From positions 1,298,001-1,362,000 of the forward strand of contig NZ_JAHBRW010000001.1 in the NCBI RefSeq assembly GCF_018398315.1: DNA of 64,000 bases. The letters run 5' to 3'. The stretch is from Chelatococcus sp. YT9 (GTDB taxonomy: Bacteria; Pseudomonadota; Alphaproteobacteria; Rhizobiales; Beijerinckiaceae). Position numbers and translations under genes: made by a program. Below the pieces are notes generated by a model. It was not told the DNA's origin and did not search any database. It saw only the letters and a list, made by a program, of their open reading frames with translations. This document shows, piece after piece, positions 16,781 to 25,782 of this stretch (positions are counted from its first letter, which is position 1; every line of letters starts with the position of its first letter).

Positions 16781-16823
16781 ATATTTTATCAAATCCATTG
16801 ACGCTCCATATTTTATCAAATAT
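16781..16823. promoter_or_regulatory. Tandem operator-like repeats upstream of the ABC importer operon
   Basis: ATATTTTATCAAAT occurs twice, at 16781-16794 and 16808-16821. The second copy extends to a perfect dyad ATATTT-TATC-AAATAT (16808-16823). The copies start 27 bp apart, nearly three DNA turns, and end 42 bp before the binding-protein gene. I infer binding by the GntR regulator encoded in the same operon. Just upstream (about 16747-16770) is a GGGAGGGAT hairpin that may be a terminator or a repeat fragment. Confidence 0.55.
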
Positions 16824-16865
16824 TCAACTCCCAAGGCTGCTCAAGCGGCTCAGGGAGGATTTCAC

Positions 16866-18413
16866 ATGTTCAACAAGCCGGCTCTCAAGGGAGCCATTGC
16901 GTTGGCGGCATTCGCCTGCGTGGCGTGGCCACACATGGCATCGGCCCAGAATTCGGCCCAAGTCCCGGCCAAGGGTTCGGCCAACGAGGCGGCGACGGAG
17001 TTGGTCCTGGCGCAGGGCGCGGACCCTTTGGGCTTCAATCCCACGCGCTTTTCCGCCCCCAACACATCCTATCTGCACCAGCTCTATGACACGCTTGTCG
17101 AAATCGGGCCTGATGGCCAGCCGCGTCCATCGCTCGCGGAAAGCTGGGAGCGTTCGGCGGACGGGCTGTCAGTCACCTTCAAGCTGCGTCCGGCGAAGTT
17201 CCATTCCGGCCGGCCCCTGACCGCCCAGGATGTGGTCTACAGCGTGCGTTATCACCTCGACCCCGCCAACGCCGCGAACCTCCTCGCGCGCCTCAGCGCG
17301 GTGAAGGATGTCGAGGCGCTCGATGACCGCACCGTCAAGCTCACCCTGTCGTCGCTGGCGCCGGGCCTTTACGATCTCCTGAGCGCGCTGTTCATCCTCG
17401 ACGAAAAGGCTGTCGTGAACATGGCCCAGCAAGATGCCGGCAGTGGGCCGTTCATCATGAAGAGCTGGACCCCGGGGGTGTCCTACACCATGGAGCGCTT
17501 CGCCGACCACTGGAGCAACGATCGCACCAAGCCCGATCGCATCACCGTGCGTATCGTGCCGGACGACGCGGCCGGCGCCGCGCTGCTCCAGACGCGGGCC
17601 GTTGATGTCCTCTATACCGCCGGCCCCCTCGCGCTCGCCCAGTTGAAGGATGCCGCCGGCACCAAGATCGAGCGCATCAAGCGCGCGCCGCGCAGCCATT
17701 ATCTCGCCCTCAACACGTCGCGCGCGCCGCTCGACAACAAGCTGGTGCGCCAAGCGATCTCCCATGCCATCAACCGCGATATGATCGCGTCGGTGGTCTA
17801 CAACGATTTTGCCGCGCCGAGTTGCCAGCCCTGGGCCGAAAGCCACTGGGCCTATGCGCCGGCAGTCGACAAGCTCTGCGGCTATGATCTCGAGAAAGCC
17901 AAGGCCTTGATGAAAGAATCGGGCGTAGGGCCTTTCACCATGACGGTGAACACTTCCACTGATTCCTACGCGCCCGGCAGTGTCGATACGGCTCAGATCC
18001 TGAAAGAGGATCTGGCTGCACTCGGCATCACCCTGAACATCGCCACCTATGAACCTGCGAAGGCGCGTGAACTCATCCTCGGCGCCAATTTCGACATGCT
18101 GCTGCACAACTACATCGAAGGCGGCAACGATCCGCAGTTCATCATCCCGAGCGCGATCTACGGGCCGACCAAGGGGCGCACCAAGTTCACCAGCCCCGCC
18201 TTCGAGGCGCTGGTGGAGAAGGCAGGCAAAACGCTGGATCTGAACGAACGCAAGGCGATCTATGCCGATATTTCTAAGCTCATCGCCGATGAAGCCTTCA
18301 TGCTGCCGTTCGCCCATGAGTTCCGGCCCATCCCGATGATCGACGCCGTCAAGAACTTCGAGATGGATGGCTCCGGCTTCTCGCAGTTGCAGCAGGTCGA
18401 CGTCACGCGCTGA
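16866..18413 (+). CDS. ABC transporter substrate-binding protein, family 5 (peptide/opine type)
   Basis: A 515-residue periplasmic binding protein of the DppA/OppA class (SBP_bac_5). The signal peptide at residues 1-27 (ALKGAIALAAFACVAWPHMA) ends in ASA-Q. Typical features are LVLAQGADPLGFNP, LYDTLVEIGPDGQPRPSLAE, then FKLRPAKFHSGRPLTAQDVV, then ISHAINRDMIASVVYNDF. GGAGG lies before ATG 16866. It delivers ligand to the two permeases that follow. The family binds peptides, opines, oligosaccharides and other compounds, so the substrate cannot be told from the sequence. The sugar-acid dehydratase at the end of the operon hints at a carbohydrate-derived ligand. Confidence 0.93.
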   Translation: MFNKPALKGAIALAAFACVAWPHMASAQNSAQVPAKGSANEAATELVLAQGADPLGFNPTRFSAPNTSYLHQLYDTLVEIGPDGQPRPSLAESWERSADGLSVTFKLRPAKFHSGRPLTAQDVVYSVRYHLDPANAANLLARLSAVKDVEALDDRTVKLTLSSLAPGLYDLLSALFILDEKAVVNMAQQDAGSGPFIMKSWTPGVSYTMERFADHWSNDRTKPDRITVRIVPDDAAGAALLQTRAVDVLYTAGPLALAQLKDAAGTKIERIKRAPRSHYLALNTSRAPLDNKLVRQAISHAINRDMIASVVYNDFAAPSCQPWAESHWAYAPAVDKLCGYDLEKAKALMKESGVGPFTMTVNTSTDSYAPGSVDTAQILKEDLAALGITLNIATYEPAKARELILGANFDMLLHNYIEGGNDPQFIIPSAIYGPTKGRTKFTSPAFEALVEKAGKTLDLNERKAIYADISKLIADEAFMLPFAHEFRPIPMIDAVKNFEMDGSGFSQLQQVDVTR

Positions 18414-18463
18414 CATCCCCCGCACGCGTCGACGACCGTTCATCCCGGCATCGCGGATCATTC

Positions 18464-19414
18464 ATGTTCGGCTTCATCCTGAAACGGCTTCTTCAGGCCA
18501 TTCCCGTCCTGCTCATCACGTCGTTGCTCATCTTCGTCGGCATGCGGCTGTCTCCCGGAGACCCCGCGACCATGCTGGCGGGCAACGATGCGACCGCCGA
18601 GACGATCGCGGCCGTCAGAAGCCGGCTTGGGCTCGATGAGAGCTATGCCACGCAATATGTGAAGTGGCTCGGGGCATTGCTCATGGGGGATCTCGGCCGA
18701 TCCATGGTCAGCGGGCTGCCGGTGTCGCGCATCATGGGCGAGCGTATCGCGCCGACGCTCGAACTGGCGTTCGGCGGTCTCCTCGCGAGCCTCGTGCTGG
18801 GCGGCTTGCTTGGCACCCTTGCGGGCCTGCGTCCAGACTCTCTGTTTGACCGGCTGATCTCTGCGGTTGCGGCGCTCGGGCTGGCGGCGCCAATGTTCTG
18901 GACGGGCATGCTGCTCGTCGCCGTCTTCGGCGTGTCTTTGAAATGGCTTCCACCCGCCGGGCGTGTGCCCTTTTCCCAAGGGGTCGGCGGGGCGCTCGCG
19001 AGCCTCGCCATGCCTGTGGCGACACTCGCCATCGCCAACGCACCAGTGATCATGCGCTTTCTGCGCGACAGCATCCAGGAAACGCGGCGCGCCGAATATG
19101 TGCGCGCCGCCCATGCCAAGGGACTGTCCAGGACTGTGGTGGCCCGCGATTATATCGTGCGCAACTCACTCATCCCGACCGTGACAGCCTCCGGCATTCT
19201 TCTTGGAAACCTCATCGGCGGCGCGGCCCTGGTCGAGATCGTCTTCTCCTGGCCGGGCATGGGTTCCCTGCTCGTCTCCGCCATGGGCAACCGCGACTAT
19301 TCGGTCATCCAGGCGGTTCTGCTGATCGCCGTGTTTGGCTTTGTCTTCGCCAATCTCGTCGTTGACCTCCTCTACGGGCTTCTTAACCCGAGAATTCGCC
19401 ATGCCCAGCATTGA
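18464..19414 (+). CDS. ABC transporter permease, DppB class
   Basis: A 316-residue inner-membrane permease. The N-terminus ILKRLLQAIPVLLITSLLIF is the standard first helix of DppB-type permeases, followed by RLSPGDPA. Five further helices follow, and the EAA loop that contacts the ATPase is visible (RRAEYVRAAHAKGLSRTVVA), then LIPTVTASG. It pairs with the DppC-class permease that overlaps its end by 14 bases, so the two are translationally coupled. Confidence 0.93.
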   Translation: MFGFILKRLLQAIPVLLITSLLIFVGMRLSPGDPATMLAGNDATAETIAAVRSRLGLDESYATQYVKWLGALLMGDLGRSMVSGLPVSRIMGERIAPTLELAFGGLLASLVLGGLLGTLAGLRPDSLFDRLISAVAALGLAAPMFWTGMLLVAVFGVSLKWLPPAGRVPFSQGVGGALASLAMPVATLAIANAPVIMRFLRDSIQETRRAEYVRAAHAKGLSRTVVARDYIVRNSLIPTVTASGILLGNLIGGAALVEIVFSWPGMGSLLVSAMGNRDYSVIQAVLLIAVFGFVFANLVVDLLYGLLNPRIRHAQH

Positions 19415-20222
19415 GCAAAAGAGCCGGGGCAGGCGCGGTTTCCTGATCGCGGTCGCCTTTCTCATCATCGTCGGGGCCCTGGCGCTTCTGACACCCGCGC
19501 TGCCTTTCGCGCCCTACACCAAGATGTCGGCGGCGCGCCTCATGCCACCCTCGTTCGATGCCTGGTTCGGCACGGACCAGTTCGGTCGCGACATTTTCGT
19601 GCGAACCCTCTGGGGCTTGCAGGTCTCGCTGGTCATCGCGGGCGCGGCCGTCCTGACCTCGCTCGCGATCGGGGTTCCGCTCGGCCTCGCCGCCGCCTAT
19701 TTCGGCCGCTGGAGCGACTCGGTCATCATGCGCGGACTTGATGCGCTGCTGGCGTTTCCCTCCCTGCTGCTCGCCATCGGCGTCGCGGCGATCATAGGTC
19801 CCGGCGCGGTCAGCGCGACGATCGCGCTCGGTATCGTCGGTGTGCCGCAGATGGCGCGGATTGCCCGTGGCGCGGCTCTCTCGGAACAGCAAGGACTTTA
19901 TGTCGATGCGGCGCGGGTTGTTGGCGTCGGCCCCCTGGGGATCATGATGAGCCATCTTCTGCCCAACATCCTGGCCCCGGTCGTGGTGCAGGCGACGCTC
20001 TACTTCGCCATTGCCATTCTCACCGAATCCGGGCTGAGCTTCATCGGCCTCGGCGTACAAGTGCCGCGCCCATCCCTTGGCGCGATGCTGAGCGATTCCC
20101 GCGCCTATACTGTATCCGCCCCCTGGTACGCCTTGGCGCCGGGTCTCACGATCACCGCCGTCGTGCTCGCCTTGAATATCGCCGCGGATGGCCTGCGCAC
20201 ACGCCTGGATCCGCAGAGATGA
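19401..20222 (+). CDS. ABC transporter permease, DppC class
   Basis: A 273-residue permease with an N-terminal helix (GFLIAVAFLIIVGALALLTP), the family segment WFGTDQFGRDIFVRTLWG, and a DppC-type EAA loop (YVDAARVVGVGPLGIMMSHL). ATG 19401 is chosen because it gives the usual short cytoplasmic N-terminus; the frame is open further upstream but only in overlap with the preceding permease. The stop overlaps the start of the next ATPase gene by four bases. Confidence 0.93.
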   Translation: MPSIEQKSRGRRGFLIAVAFLIIVGALALLTPALPFAPYTKMSAARLMPPSFDAWFGTDQFGRDIFVRTLWGLQVSLVIAGAAVLTSLAIGVPLGLAAAYFGRWSDSVIMRGLDALLAFPSLLLAIGVAAIIGPGAVSATIALGIVGVPQMARIARGAALSEQQGLYVDAARVVGVGPLGIMMSHLLPNILAPVVVQATLYFAIAILTESGLSFIGLGVQVPRPSLGAMLSDSRAYTVSAPWYALAPGLTITAVVLALNIAADGLRTRLDPQR

Positions 20223-21232
20223 CGACCATGACCGCAGCAGCACAGGCTCGCCCCGTCTCGGCAGGCGCCTCGTTCGAGGTCGAAGGTCTCACCGTCCGAT
20301 TTGGCGGCAAGACCGCCGTTGATAACGTATCCTTCCGTCTCGCCCCCGGCGAGGCGCTCGGCATCGTCGGAGAATCCGGCAGCGGAAAGAGCACGACAGC
20401 CATGGGCGCCGTGGGGCTGCTCGATCCGGAAACGGCCGAGGTCGAGACGCGTCATGTGCGCCTCGACGGTACGGATCTCGGCAAGCTGAACGGAAAGCAA
20501 GCCGGTGTGCTCGGCAGGCGGATCGGCGTCGTCTTTCAGAACCCCATGGTCGCCCTCAACCCGGTCCTGACCATCGAGCGTCAGCTCACGGACCACATGC
20601 GCCAACATCTGCGTCTCAACGCGCGGGCAGCGCGTGCGCGGGCTCTGCGCCTCCTCGGCGAGGTTGGCATCACCGACGCAGAGCGGCGACTATCCTTCTA
20701 TCCTTTCCAGTTCTCCGGCGGCATGCTGCAGCGGATCACCATCGCCATGGCGCTCGCCTGCGATCCCGAACTCCTGATCGCGGACGAGCCGACGACAGCC
20801 CTTGACGCGACAGTGCAGGCCGAGGTGGTCGACCTCATCCTCTCAATTCGGCGCTCACGCGGTCTCAGCCTCATCTGGATCACCCATGATCTCGCGCTCC
20901 TGAACCTTATCGCGGATCGGGTGGCCGTGATGTACGCAGGGCGACTCGTGGAGGTCGGTCCGGCGGATGCGCTCCTTGATCATCCCTCGCATCCCTATGC
21001 CGCCGGGCTTCTGGCCAGTGTGCAGAGCCTTTGGATGGGCGAAGGCGTGGAGTTCCGCACCATAGAGGGGACGCCCCCCGCGAATGGACCGGACATGCCG
21101 GGTTGCGCCTTCGCCCCGCGCTGCCCCCGCGCGTTCGCGCGCTGCGCGACCCGGCCGCCAATGGCATCTGTTCCCGGCGCATCCGCGCATGACGTCGCCT
21201 GCTGGTTGTTCAACCCCGAGGTACCGGCATGA
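20219..21232 (+). CDS. ABC transporter ATP-binding protein, DppD class
   Basis: A 337-residue ATPase. Walker A is GESGSGKST, the signature region FSGGMLQRITIAMALA, and Walker B LLIADEPTTALD. The C-terminal oligopeptide-type extension has the expected cysteines (CAFAPRCPRAFARC). The start overlaps the stop of the permease (ATGA). It works as a heterodimer with the next gene product to power import. Confidence 0.94.
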   Translation: MTTMTAAAQARPVSAGASFEVEGLTVRFGGKTAVDNVSFRLAPGEALGIVGESGSGKSTTAMGAVGLLDPETAEVETRHVRLDGTDLGKLNGKQAGVLGRRIGVVFQNPMVALNPVLTIERQLTDHMRQHLRLNARAARARALRLLGEVGITDAERRLSFYPFQFSGGMLQRITIAMALACDPELLIADEPTTALDATVQAEVVDLILSIRRSRGLSLIWITHDLALLNLIADRVAVMYAGRLVEVGPADALLDHPSHPYAAGLLASVQSLWMGEGVEFRTIEGTPPANGPDMPGCAFAPRCPRAFARCATRPPMASVPGASAHDVACWLFNPEVPA

Positions 21233-22248
21233 GCATGCTTCTCGAACTCGATGATGTCTCCGTGACATTGCGCGGGCCACGCCCTCATCCCTTCGCCGCG
21301 CCCACGCCAATCCGCGCGTTGCGCAAGGTGTCCCTCACCATGGTAGCGGGCGAGACCTTGGCTTTAGTGGGCGAATCCGGGTCCGGTAAAAGCACACTCG
21401 CGCGCGCCATCACGCGGCTCGTGCCGGCTGCGGGACAGGCGCGGTTTAATGGTATCGATATTCTGCGAGCCGACCGGGCTGGCATGCGCCGTGTACGACG
21501 CGGCCTGCAGATGGTCTTTCAGGACCCCTACTCCTCCCTCAATCGTCGGAAGCGAATCGCCGATATCCTGACCGAGCCCCTCAAAGTACACGGCGTTGGC
21601 AATAGTCAGGAACGGCACCGCCGCGTCGAGGCTCTGATCGCACAGGTGGGACTGAACACCGACATGCTGCAGCGCTTCCCCGCGGCGCTCTCCGGCGGTC
21701 AGCGCCAGCGCATCTCCATCGCGCGGGCTCTTGCCCTGCAGCCGCAACTGGTCATCTGCGATGAGGCCGTCTCCGCGCTGGACGTGTCTGTGCAGGCGCA
21801 GATCCTGAACCTGCTCGGCAACCTGAAACGCAGCTACGAACTCGCTTATCTCTTCATCACCCACGATCTCGGCGTGGTCAGACGCTTCGCCGATCGTATC
21901 GCGGTGATGCATGCGGGGCGGATCATCGAAGTGGCGCCAGCGGATGTTCTGTTCGCCCGCCCCTTGCATCCCTACACGCGCGCGCTGCTCTCGGCCGCGC
22001 CGCATCCGAACCGGGACCGGCCCGCGCCGCAGCGCATCGTCTTGCGCGGGGAGCCGGTCAGTCCGCTCACCGACCCGCCAGGCTGCCTGTTCGCCGGGCG
22101 TTGCCTGCATTTCCGCCCGGGGCTATGCGAAGCGAGCGATCCCGCCCTTGCCGCACATGGAACTGGGCATCAGGTCGCTTGCCACCGGGCACGGGGCGGC
22201 GTGCCAGCCTGGATCGCGGATGAGGCCACCGAAGGAGCGACACGATGA
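21229..22248 (+). CDS. ABC transporter ATP-binding protein, DppF class
   Basis: A 339-residue ATPase. Walker A is GESGSGKST, the signature is LSGGQRQRISIARALA, Walker B is LVICDEAVSALDVS, and the H-loop is FITHDLG. Walker B has Asp-Glu-Ala where Asp-Glu-Pro is commoner, a variation often seen in DppF proteins. The C-terminal cysteine-containing extension (GCLFAGRCLHF) is present. Both ends overlap their neighbours by four bases, so the whole operon is coupled. Confidence 0.94.
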   Translation: MSMLLELDDVSVTLRGPRPHPFAAPTPIRALRKVSLTMVAGETLALVGESGSGKSTLARAITRLVPAAGQARFNGIDILRADRAGMRRVRRGLQMVFQDPYSSLNRRKRIADILTEPLKVHGVGNSQERHRRVEALIAQVGLNTDMLQRFPAALSGGQRQRISIARALALQPQLVICDEAVSALDVSVQAQILNLLGNLKRSYELAYLFITHDLGVVRRFADRIAVMHAGRIIEVAPADVLFARPLHPYTRALLSAAPHPNRDRPAPQRIVLRGEPVSPLTDPPGCLFAGRCLHFRPGLCEASDPALAAHGTGHQVACHRARGGVPAWIADEATEGATR

Positions 22249-22940
22249 CGATGGTTGCTACCGCGACCGCGGCAGCCGGCGGAGAGGATGATCGTCTGCT
22301 CAGTGAGACGATCGTCGCGCGGCTGGCGCAGCGCCTGCGCGAGGAAATCCTAAGCGGGGATCTTCCCTTCGGAACACGGCTCAAGCTGCGCGAACTGTCG
22401 GATCGCTTCGGCGTCAGCCAGATGCCGATCCGCGACGCGCTGGTGAAATTGAGTTCGGAGGGGCTCGTCGAATTGCAGCCCAACCGCGGTGCGGCCGTGC
22501 GCAAGATCGATCATCAATTCATCGAGAACATGTTCGATATCCGCATGATGCTCGAGGAGCTCCTGGTTCGGCGCGCCATCGAACGATCAAGCGATGCCGA
22601 ACTCTCCAGCCTGCGCCCGCTCGCCGCTAAACATGCCGAAGTGGCGGCGAGCGGCGACTTTCGCGCCCTCATGGCTGCGAACCTCGCATTTCACGGACGC
22701 ATCACCGAGTTGGCCCGCAACGCTGAGGCGGCACGTATTCTCGATCAAGGCTGGGAGCTCATCTACTCCCTGCGCGGGCAGACCGGATACGCTGAAGGAC
22801 GCCTGGAAGAAATCATCAACGAACATAACCAGCTCGTCGTCGCCATCGAGGCCCGTGACGTCGAAACTGCCGGCCGTTTGGCCCGTCAGCACGTCCAGCG
22901 CTCGCGCGACGACGCGCTGTCGCGGTTCAAGCTTCGATAA
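22245..22940 (+). CDS. GntR-family regulator with FCD ligand domain
   Basis: A 231-residue regulator of the FadR subgroup. The winged HTH is at about residues 25-85 (LAQRLREEILSGDLPFGTRL, LSDRFGVSQMPIRDALVKLS, then GLVELQPNRGAAV). The C-terminal FCD domain keeps the metal-binding histidines in ANLAFHGRI, INEHNQLV and ARQHVQRS. Such regulators usually bind organic or sugar acids. It overlaps the ATPase gene by four bases and precedes the dehydratase, so it probably controls this operon through the dyads at 16781-16823. Confidence 0.93.
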   Translation: MTMVATATAAAGGEDDRLLSETIVARLAQRLREEILSGDLPFGTRLKLRELSDRFGVSQMPIRDALVKLSSEGLVELQPNRGAAVRKIDHQFIENMFDIRMMLEELLVRRAIERSSDAELSSLRPLAAKHAEVAASGDFRALMAANLAFHGRITELARNAEAARILDQGWELIYSLRGQTGYAEGRLEEIINEHNQLVVAIEARDVETAGRLARQHVQRSRDDALSRFKLR

Positions 22941-22977
22941 TGGCCGATAGGCCAGTCCATCAGCAGAGAGTAAGATC

Positions 22978-24132
22978 GTGAAGATCAAGGCAATCCGCAG
23001 CTTTCCCGTCCGCATTGGCGATCGCAATCAGCTCCTCGTCAAGGTGGAGACGGACGCCGGCATCCACGGCTGGGGCGAATCCGGCCTCGCCACGCGCGAG
23101 CGCGCCGTCATGGGCGTGATCGAGCACTACGAGAAATTTCTCATCGGGCAGGATGTCTTTGCCATCGGCGCGCTCTGGCAGGAGATGTACCGCAGCCAGT
23201 ATTTCGAGGGCGGCCGCGTGCTGACGGCGGCCATTTCGGCCATCGACATCGCGCTGTACGACATAAAGGGCAAGGCGCTTGGCGTGCCGGTCTATGAATT
23301 GCTCGGCGGCCGGCATCGCCACCATGTGCCCACCTTCGCCTCATTGAAGGGCAGCACCCTCGATGTGGTGCTGGAGCGCGGCCGCGCGGTGCGCGATGCC
23401 GGCTGGACCTGCATTCGCCTGCTCGTCGATGTCGGCGCGCCGGGTGCGCGTTTCGAACCCTGGGAAGCCGTTGCGCGCTACGCCGAGTGGTTGCCACGCC
23501 TGCGTCAGGAGTTGGGTATCGGCGTATGCCTGGGCATTGACCTGCATCATCGGCTGACGGTGGCGGAGACCGCCGCTTTGTGCCAACGGATGCCGGCCGG
23601 CACGCTCGATTTCGTCGAGGAGCCGATACGCGACGAGGACCCGGCTTCCTATGCAGCTCTGCGCCGGCTGACCTCCGTGCCCTTTGCCGTCGGTGAGGAG
23701 TTCTCCTCGAAATGGCAGTTCTTGCCCTACGTGGAGCAGCGCTTGACAGAATATGCGAGGGTCGACGTCTGCAATGTCGGTGGCTTCACTGAGGCGATGA
23801 AGGTCGCCGGCTGGTGCGAGGCGCATTACATCGATCTAATGCCCCATAATCCTTTGGGCCCGATCTGTATCGCCGCGAGTCTGCATCTCGCCGCCGCCGT
23901 GCCGAATTTCGCATGGCTCGAGTGCCGCGAAAGCCCTGGCGAGGAATATCGCCGGTATGACAGCGGCATCTTCCGCAGCCGTCCGCAACTGGATGGCACG
24001 AGCTACCCGGTCCCCACCACGCCCGGGCTCGGGATCGAAATTGACGAGGAGGCTCTTGCGGGGGCTGGCGAATTCCAGTTTGTCGAAATGCCCCATCTGA
24101 AACGCGACGACGGCTCTCACACCAATTGGTAA
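22978..24132 (+). CDS. Enolase-superfamily dehydratase, galactonate dehydratase type
   Basis: A 384-residue member of the mandelate racemase/muconate lactonizing family. The residues used by D-galactonate dehydratase are present with constant spacing: Asp 188 and His 190 (GIDLHHR), Glu 214 (DFVEEPI), Glu 240 (VGEEF) and His 290 (LMPHNPLGPI). The family trademark IDIALYDIKGKALG precedes them. It should remove water from an aldonic acid to give a 2-keto-3-deoxy acid. The GTG start has AGAGAG upstream and lies 37 bp after the GntR gene. The exact substrate is open, since close relatives act on several sugar acids. It is the only catabolic enzyme in the operon. Confidence 0.87.
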   Translation: MKIKAIRSFPVRIGDRNQLLVKVETDAGIHGWGESGLATRERAVMGVIEHYEKFLIGQDVFAIGALWQEMYRSQYFEGGRVLTAAISAIDIALYDIKGKALGVPVYELLGGRHRHHVPTFASLKGSTLDVVLERGRAVRDAGWTCIRLLVDVGAPGARFEPWEAVARYAEWLPRLRQELGIGVCLGIDLHHRLTVAETAALCQRMPAGTLDFVEEPIRDEDPASYAALRRLTSVPFAVGEEFSSKWQFLPYVEQRLTEYARVDVCNVGGFTEAMKVAGWCEAHYIDLMPHNPLGPICIAASLHLAAAVPNFAWLECRESPGEEYRRYDSGIFRSRPQLDGTSYPVPTTPGLGIEIDEEALAGAGEFQFVEMPHLKRDDGSHTNW

Positions 24133-24905
24133 GGTCCACGCGGGGGGATGGGACAATGCCAGCCCTCCGCACCCACGAGCGATCTTGGCGCCGTCGGCGC
24201 TGCTTGCCCGCTATCACCCTATACTCAAGTTCAATAGCTCCACATGTGTGGACCATTGCTGCCCTCTAGCGGGATTTCCTAGAACGAAGCTGCCCGCTTG
24301 CAAAGGACAGCCATGCCGACCGCCATACCCGCCTCCGGTAAGCGCTTGATCGATCGCGGCAGTCGCGCGCTCGTTCCTACAACGACGAACCGCGACGCTT
24401 CGGGACGAAGCCATCGAAATCCCGGGCCACTGCGCCATATTACAGCGGCATGTCCCCGCCTTGGAAGTAACAGGTATCGCGATAATAGCGAACCGAAGAC
24501 CTTCTTCGTTTTTCATATTCATGAAATTCTCGAATAATCTTTTAGTTTCAGTTCGCATCATACCGACTTCCGGCGAATACTGAGCGCTGACCCGCGCCAC
24601 CACGGGATCATGTGGAGCGTATGATCTTGGGTGTCACCCCGCCAAGTCGATGTTCAATATGTCGAGGAATCTACAGAGATCCGATTGGCGCCGACTTATT
24701 CGACGAAGTGTTTACCGCTCGGAGCTTGTGACGGGGGCCAGAAATGCGGTTATCAATGTGGCCGGCCTTGAGCGATACCCGATCGGGGCGCATGGTCTCA
24801 TCGCAAGGCCCGACCGATTGCCTTGGACAGGCTCTAGTACCTTCCGTCACGGCCTGCACCACAAGCCGTGGGAACCTCGATCACCACAGTGAAGGATTGA
24901 CCTCC
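24133..24905. other. 773 bp region without a recognised gene
   Basis: I find no supportable gene. Short frames on both strands have no ribosome site or similarity. A small inverted repeat TCGC-N7-GCGA near 24477-24491 and an AT-rich patch around 24500-24545 are the only notable points. The last 30 bp carry the AAGGA site for the following hydrolase. Confidence 0.3.
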
Positions 24906-25736
24906 ATGCCAAGCGTTACGACTAAGGACGGCGTCGAAATTTTCTTCAAGGATTGGGGTCCGAAGGATGCTCAGCCCATCATGTTCCACCATGGATGGCC
25001 GCTGAGCTCCGATGACTGGGACGCGCAGATGCTGTTCTTTCTTGCCAAGGGCTATCGCGTCGTTGCTCATGACAGACGTGGTCACGGCCGCTCCACGCAG
25101 GTTTGGGATGGTCATGACATGGACCATTACGCCGCCGATGCCGCGGCAGTCGTTGAGCACCTTGATCTGAAGAACTCGGTTCACGTCGGCCATTCGACAG
25201 GCGGTGGGGAAGCGCTGCACTTCACGGTCCGGCACGGCAAAGGCCGCGTTGCCAAGCTCGTGCTCATCGGTGCCGTCCCTCCCCTCATGCTCAAGACAGA
25301 CACCAATCCCGGCGGGCTGCCGATCGAAGTTTTCGACGGGTTCCGCAAAGCCTTGGCCGACAACCGCGCCCAGTTCTTCCTCGATGTTCCCGCCGGCCCG
25401 TTCTATGGTTTCAATCGCCCGGGCGCGAAGGTTTCCCAGGGGGTAATCGAGAACTGGTGGCGGCAGGGCATGGCCGGCAGTGCCAAGGCGCATTACGACG
25501 GCATCAAGGCCTTCTCCGAGACCGACTTTACGGACGATCTGAAGGCCGTCGAAGTTCCCACGTTGGTAATGCATGGCGACGATGACCAGATCGTTCCCTT
25601 CGCCGATTCCGCACCGCTCTCGGCCAAGCTCGTGAAGGGCGCCACTCTGAAGGTCTATCCCGGCTTTCCGCATGGGATGTGCACCACGCATGCCGATGTG
25701 ATCAACGCGGATCTCCTGGCGTTCATCGCGCAGTAA
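24906..25736 (+). CDS. Alpha/beta hydrolase, cofactor-free (non-heme) chloroperoxidase type
   Basis: A 276-residue protein of the bacterial perhydrolase/non-heme chloroperoxidase group. It shows [20 protein letters not shown] at the oxyanion region, HDRRGHGRS, the nucleophile elbow [10 protein letters not shown] near residue 97, the acid in [10 protein letters not shown] and the catalytic His in FPHGM. Members hydrolyse esters and can form peracids. AAGGA precedes ATG 24906; the frame is open upstream but without similarity. No signal peptide is visible, so it is cytosolic. It is not evidently in an operon. Confidence 0.92.
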   Translation: MPSVTTKDGVEIFFKDWGPKDAQPIMFHHGWPLSSDDWDAQMLFFLAKGYRVVAHDRRGHGRSTQVWDGHDMDHYAADAAAVVEHLDLKNSVHVGHSTGGGEALHFTVRHGKGRVAKLVLIGAVPPLMLKTDTNPGGLPIEVFDGFRKALADNRAQFFLDVPAGPFYGFNRPGAKVSQGVIENWWRQGMAGSAKAHYDGIKAFSETDFTDDLKAVEVPTLVMHGDDDQIVPFADSAPLSAKLVKGATLKVYPGFPHGMCTTHADVINADLLAFIAQ

Positions 25737-25782
25737 GGCCCCAAAAAGCCCGTCCATCTGGCCGCCCCCTCCGCGCACCTCA

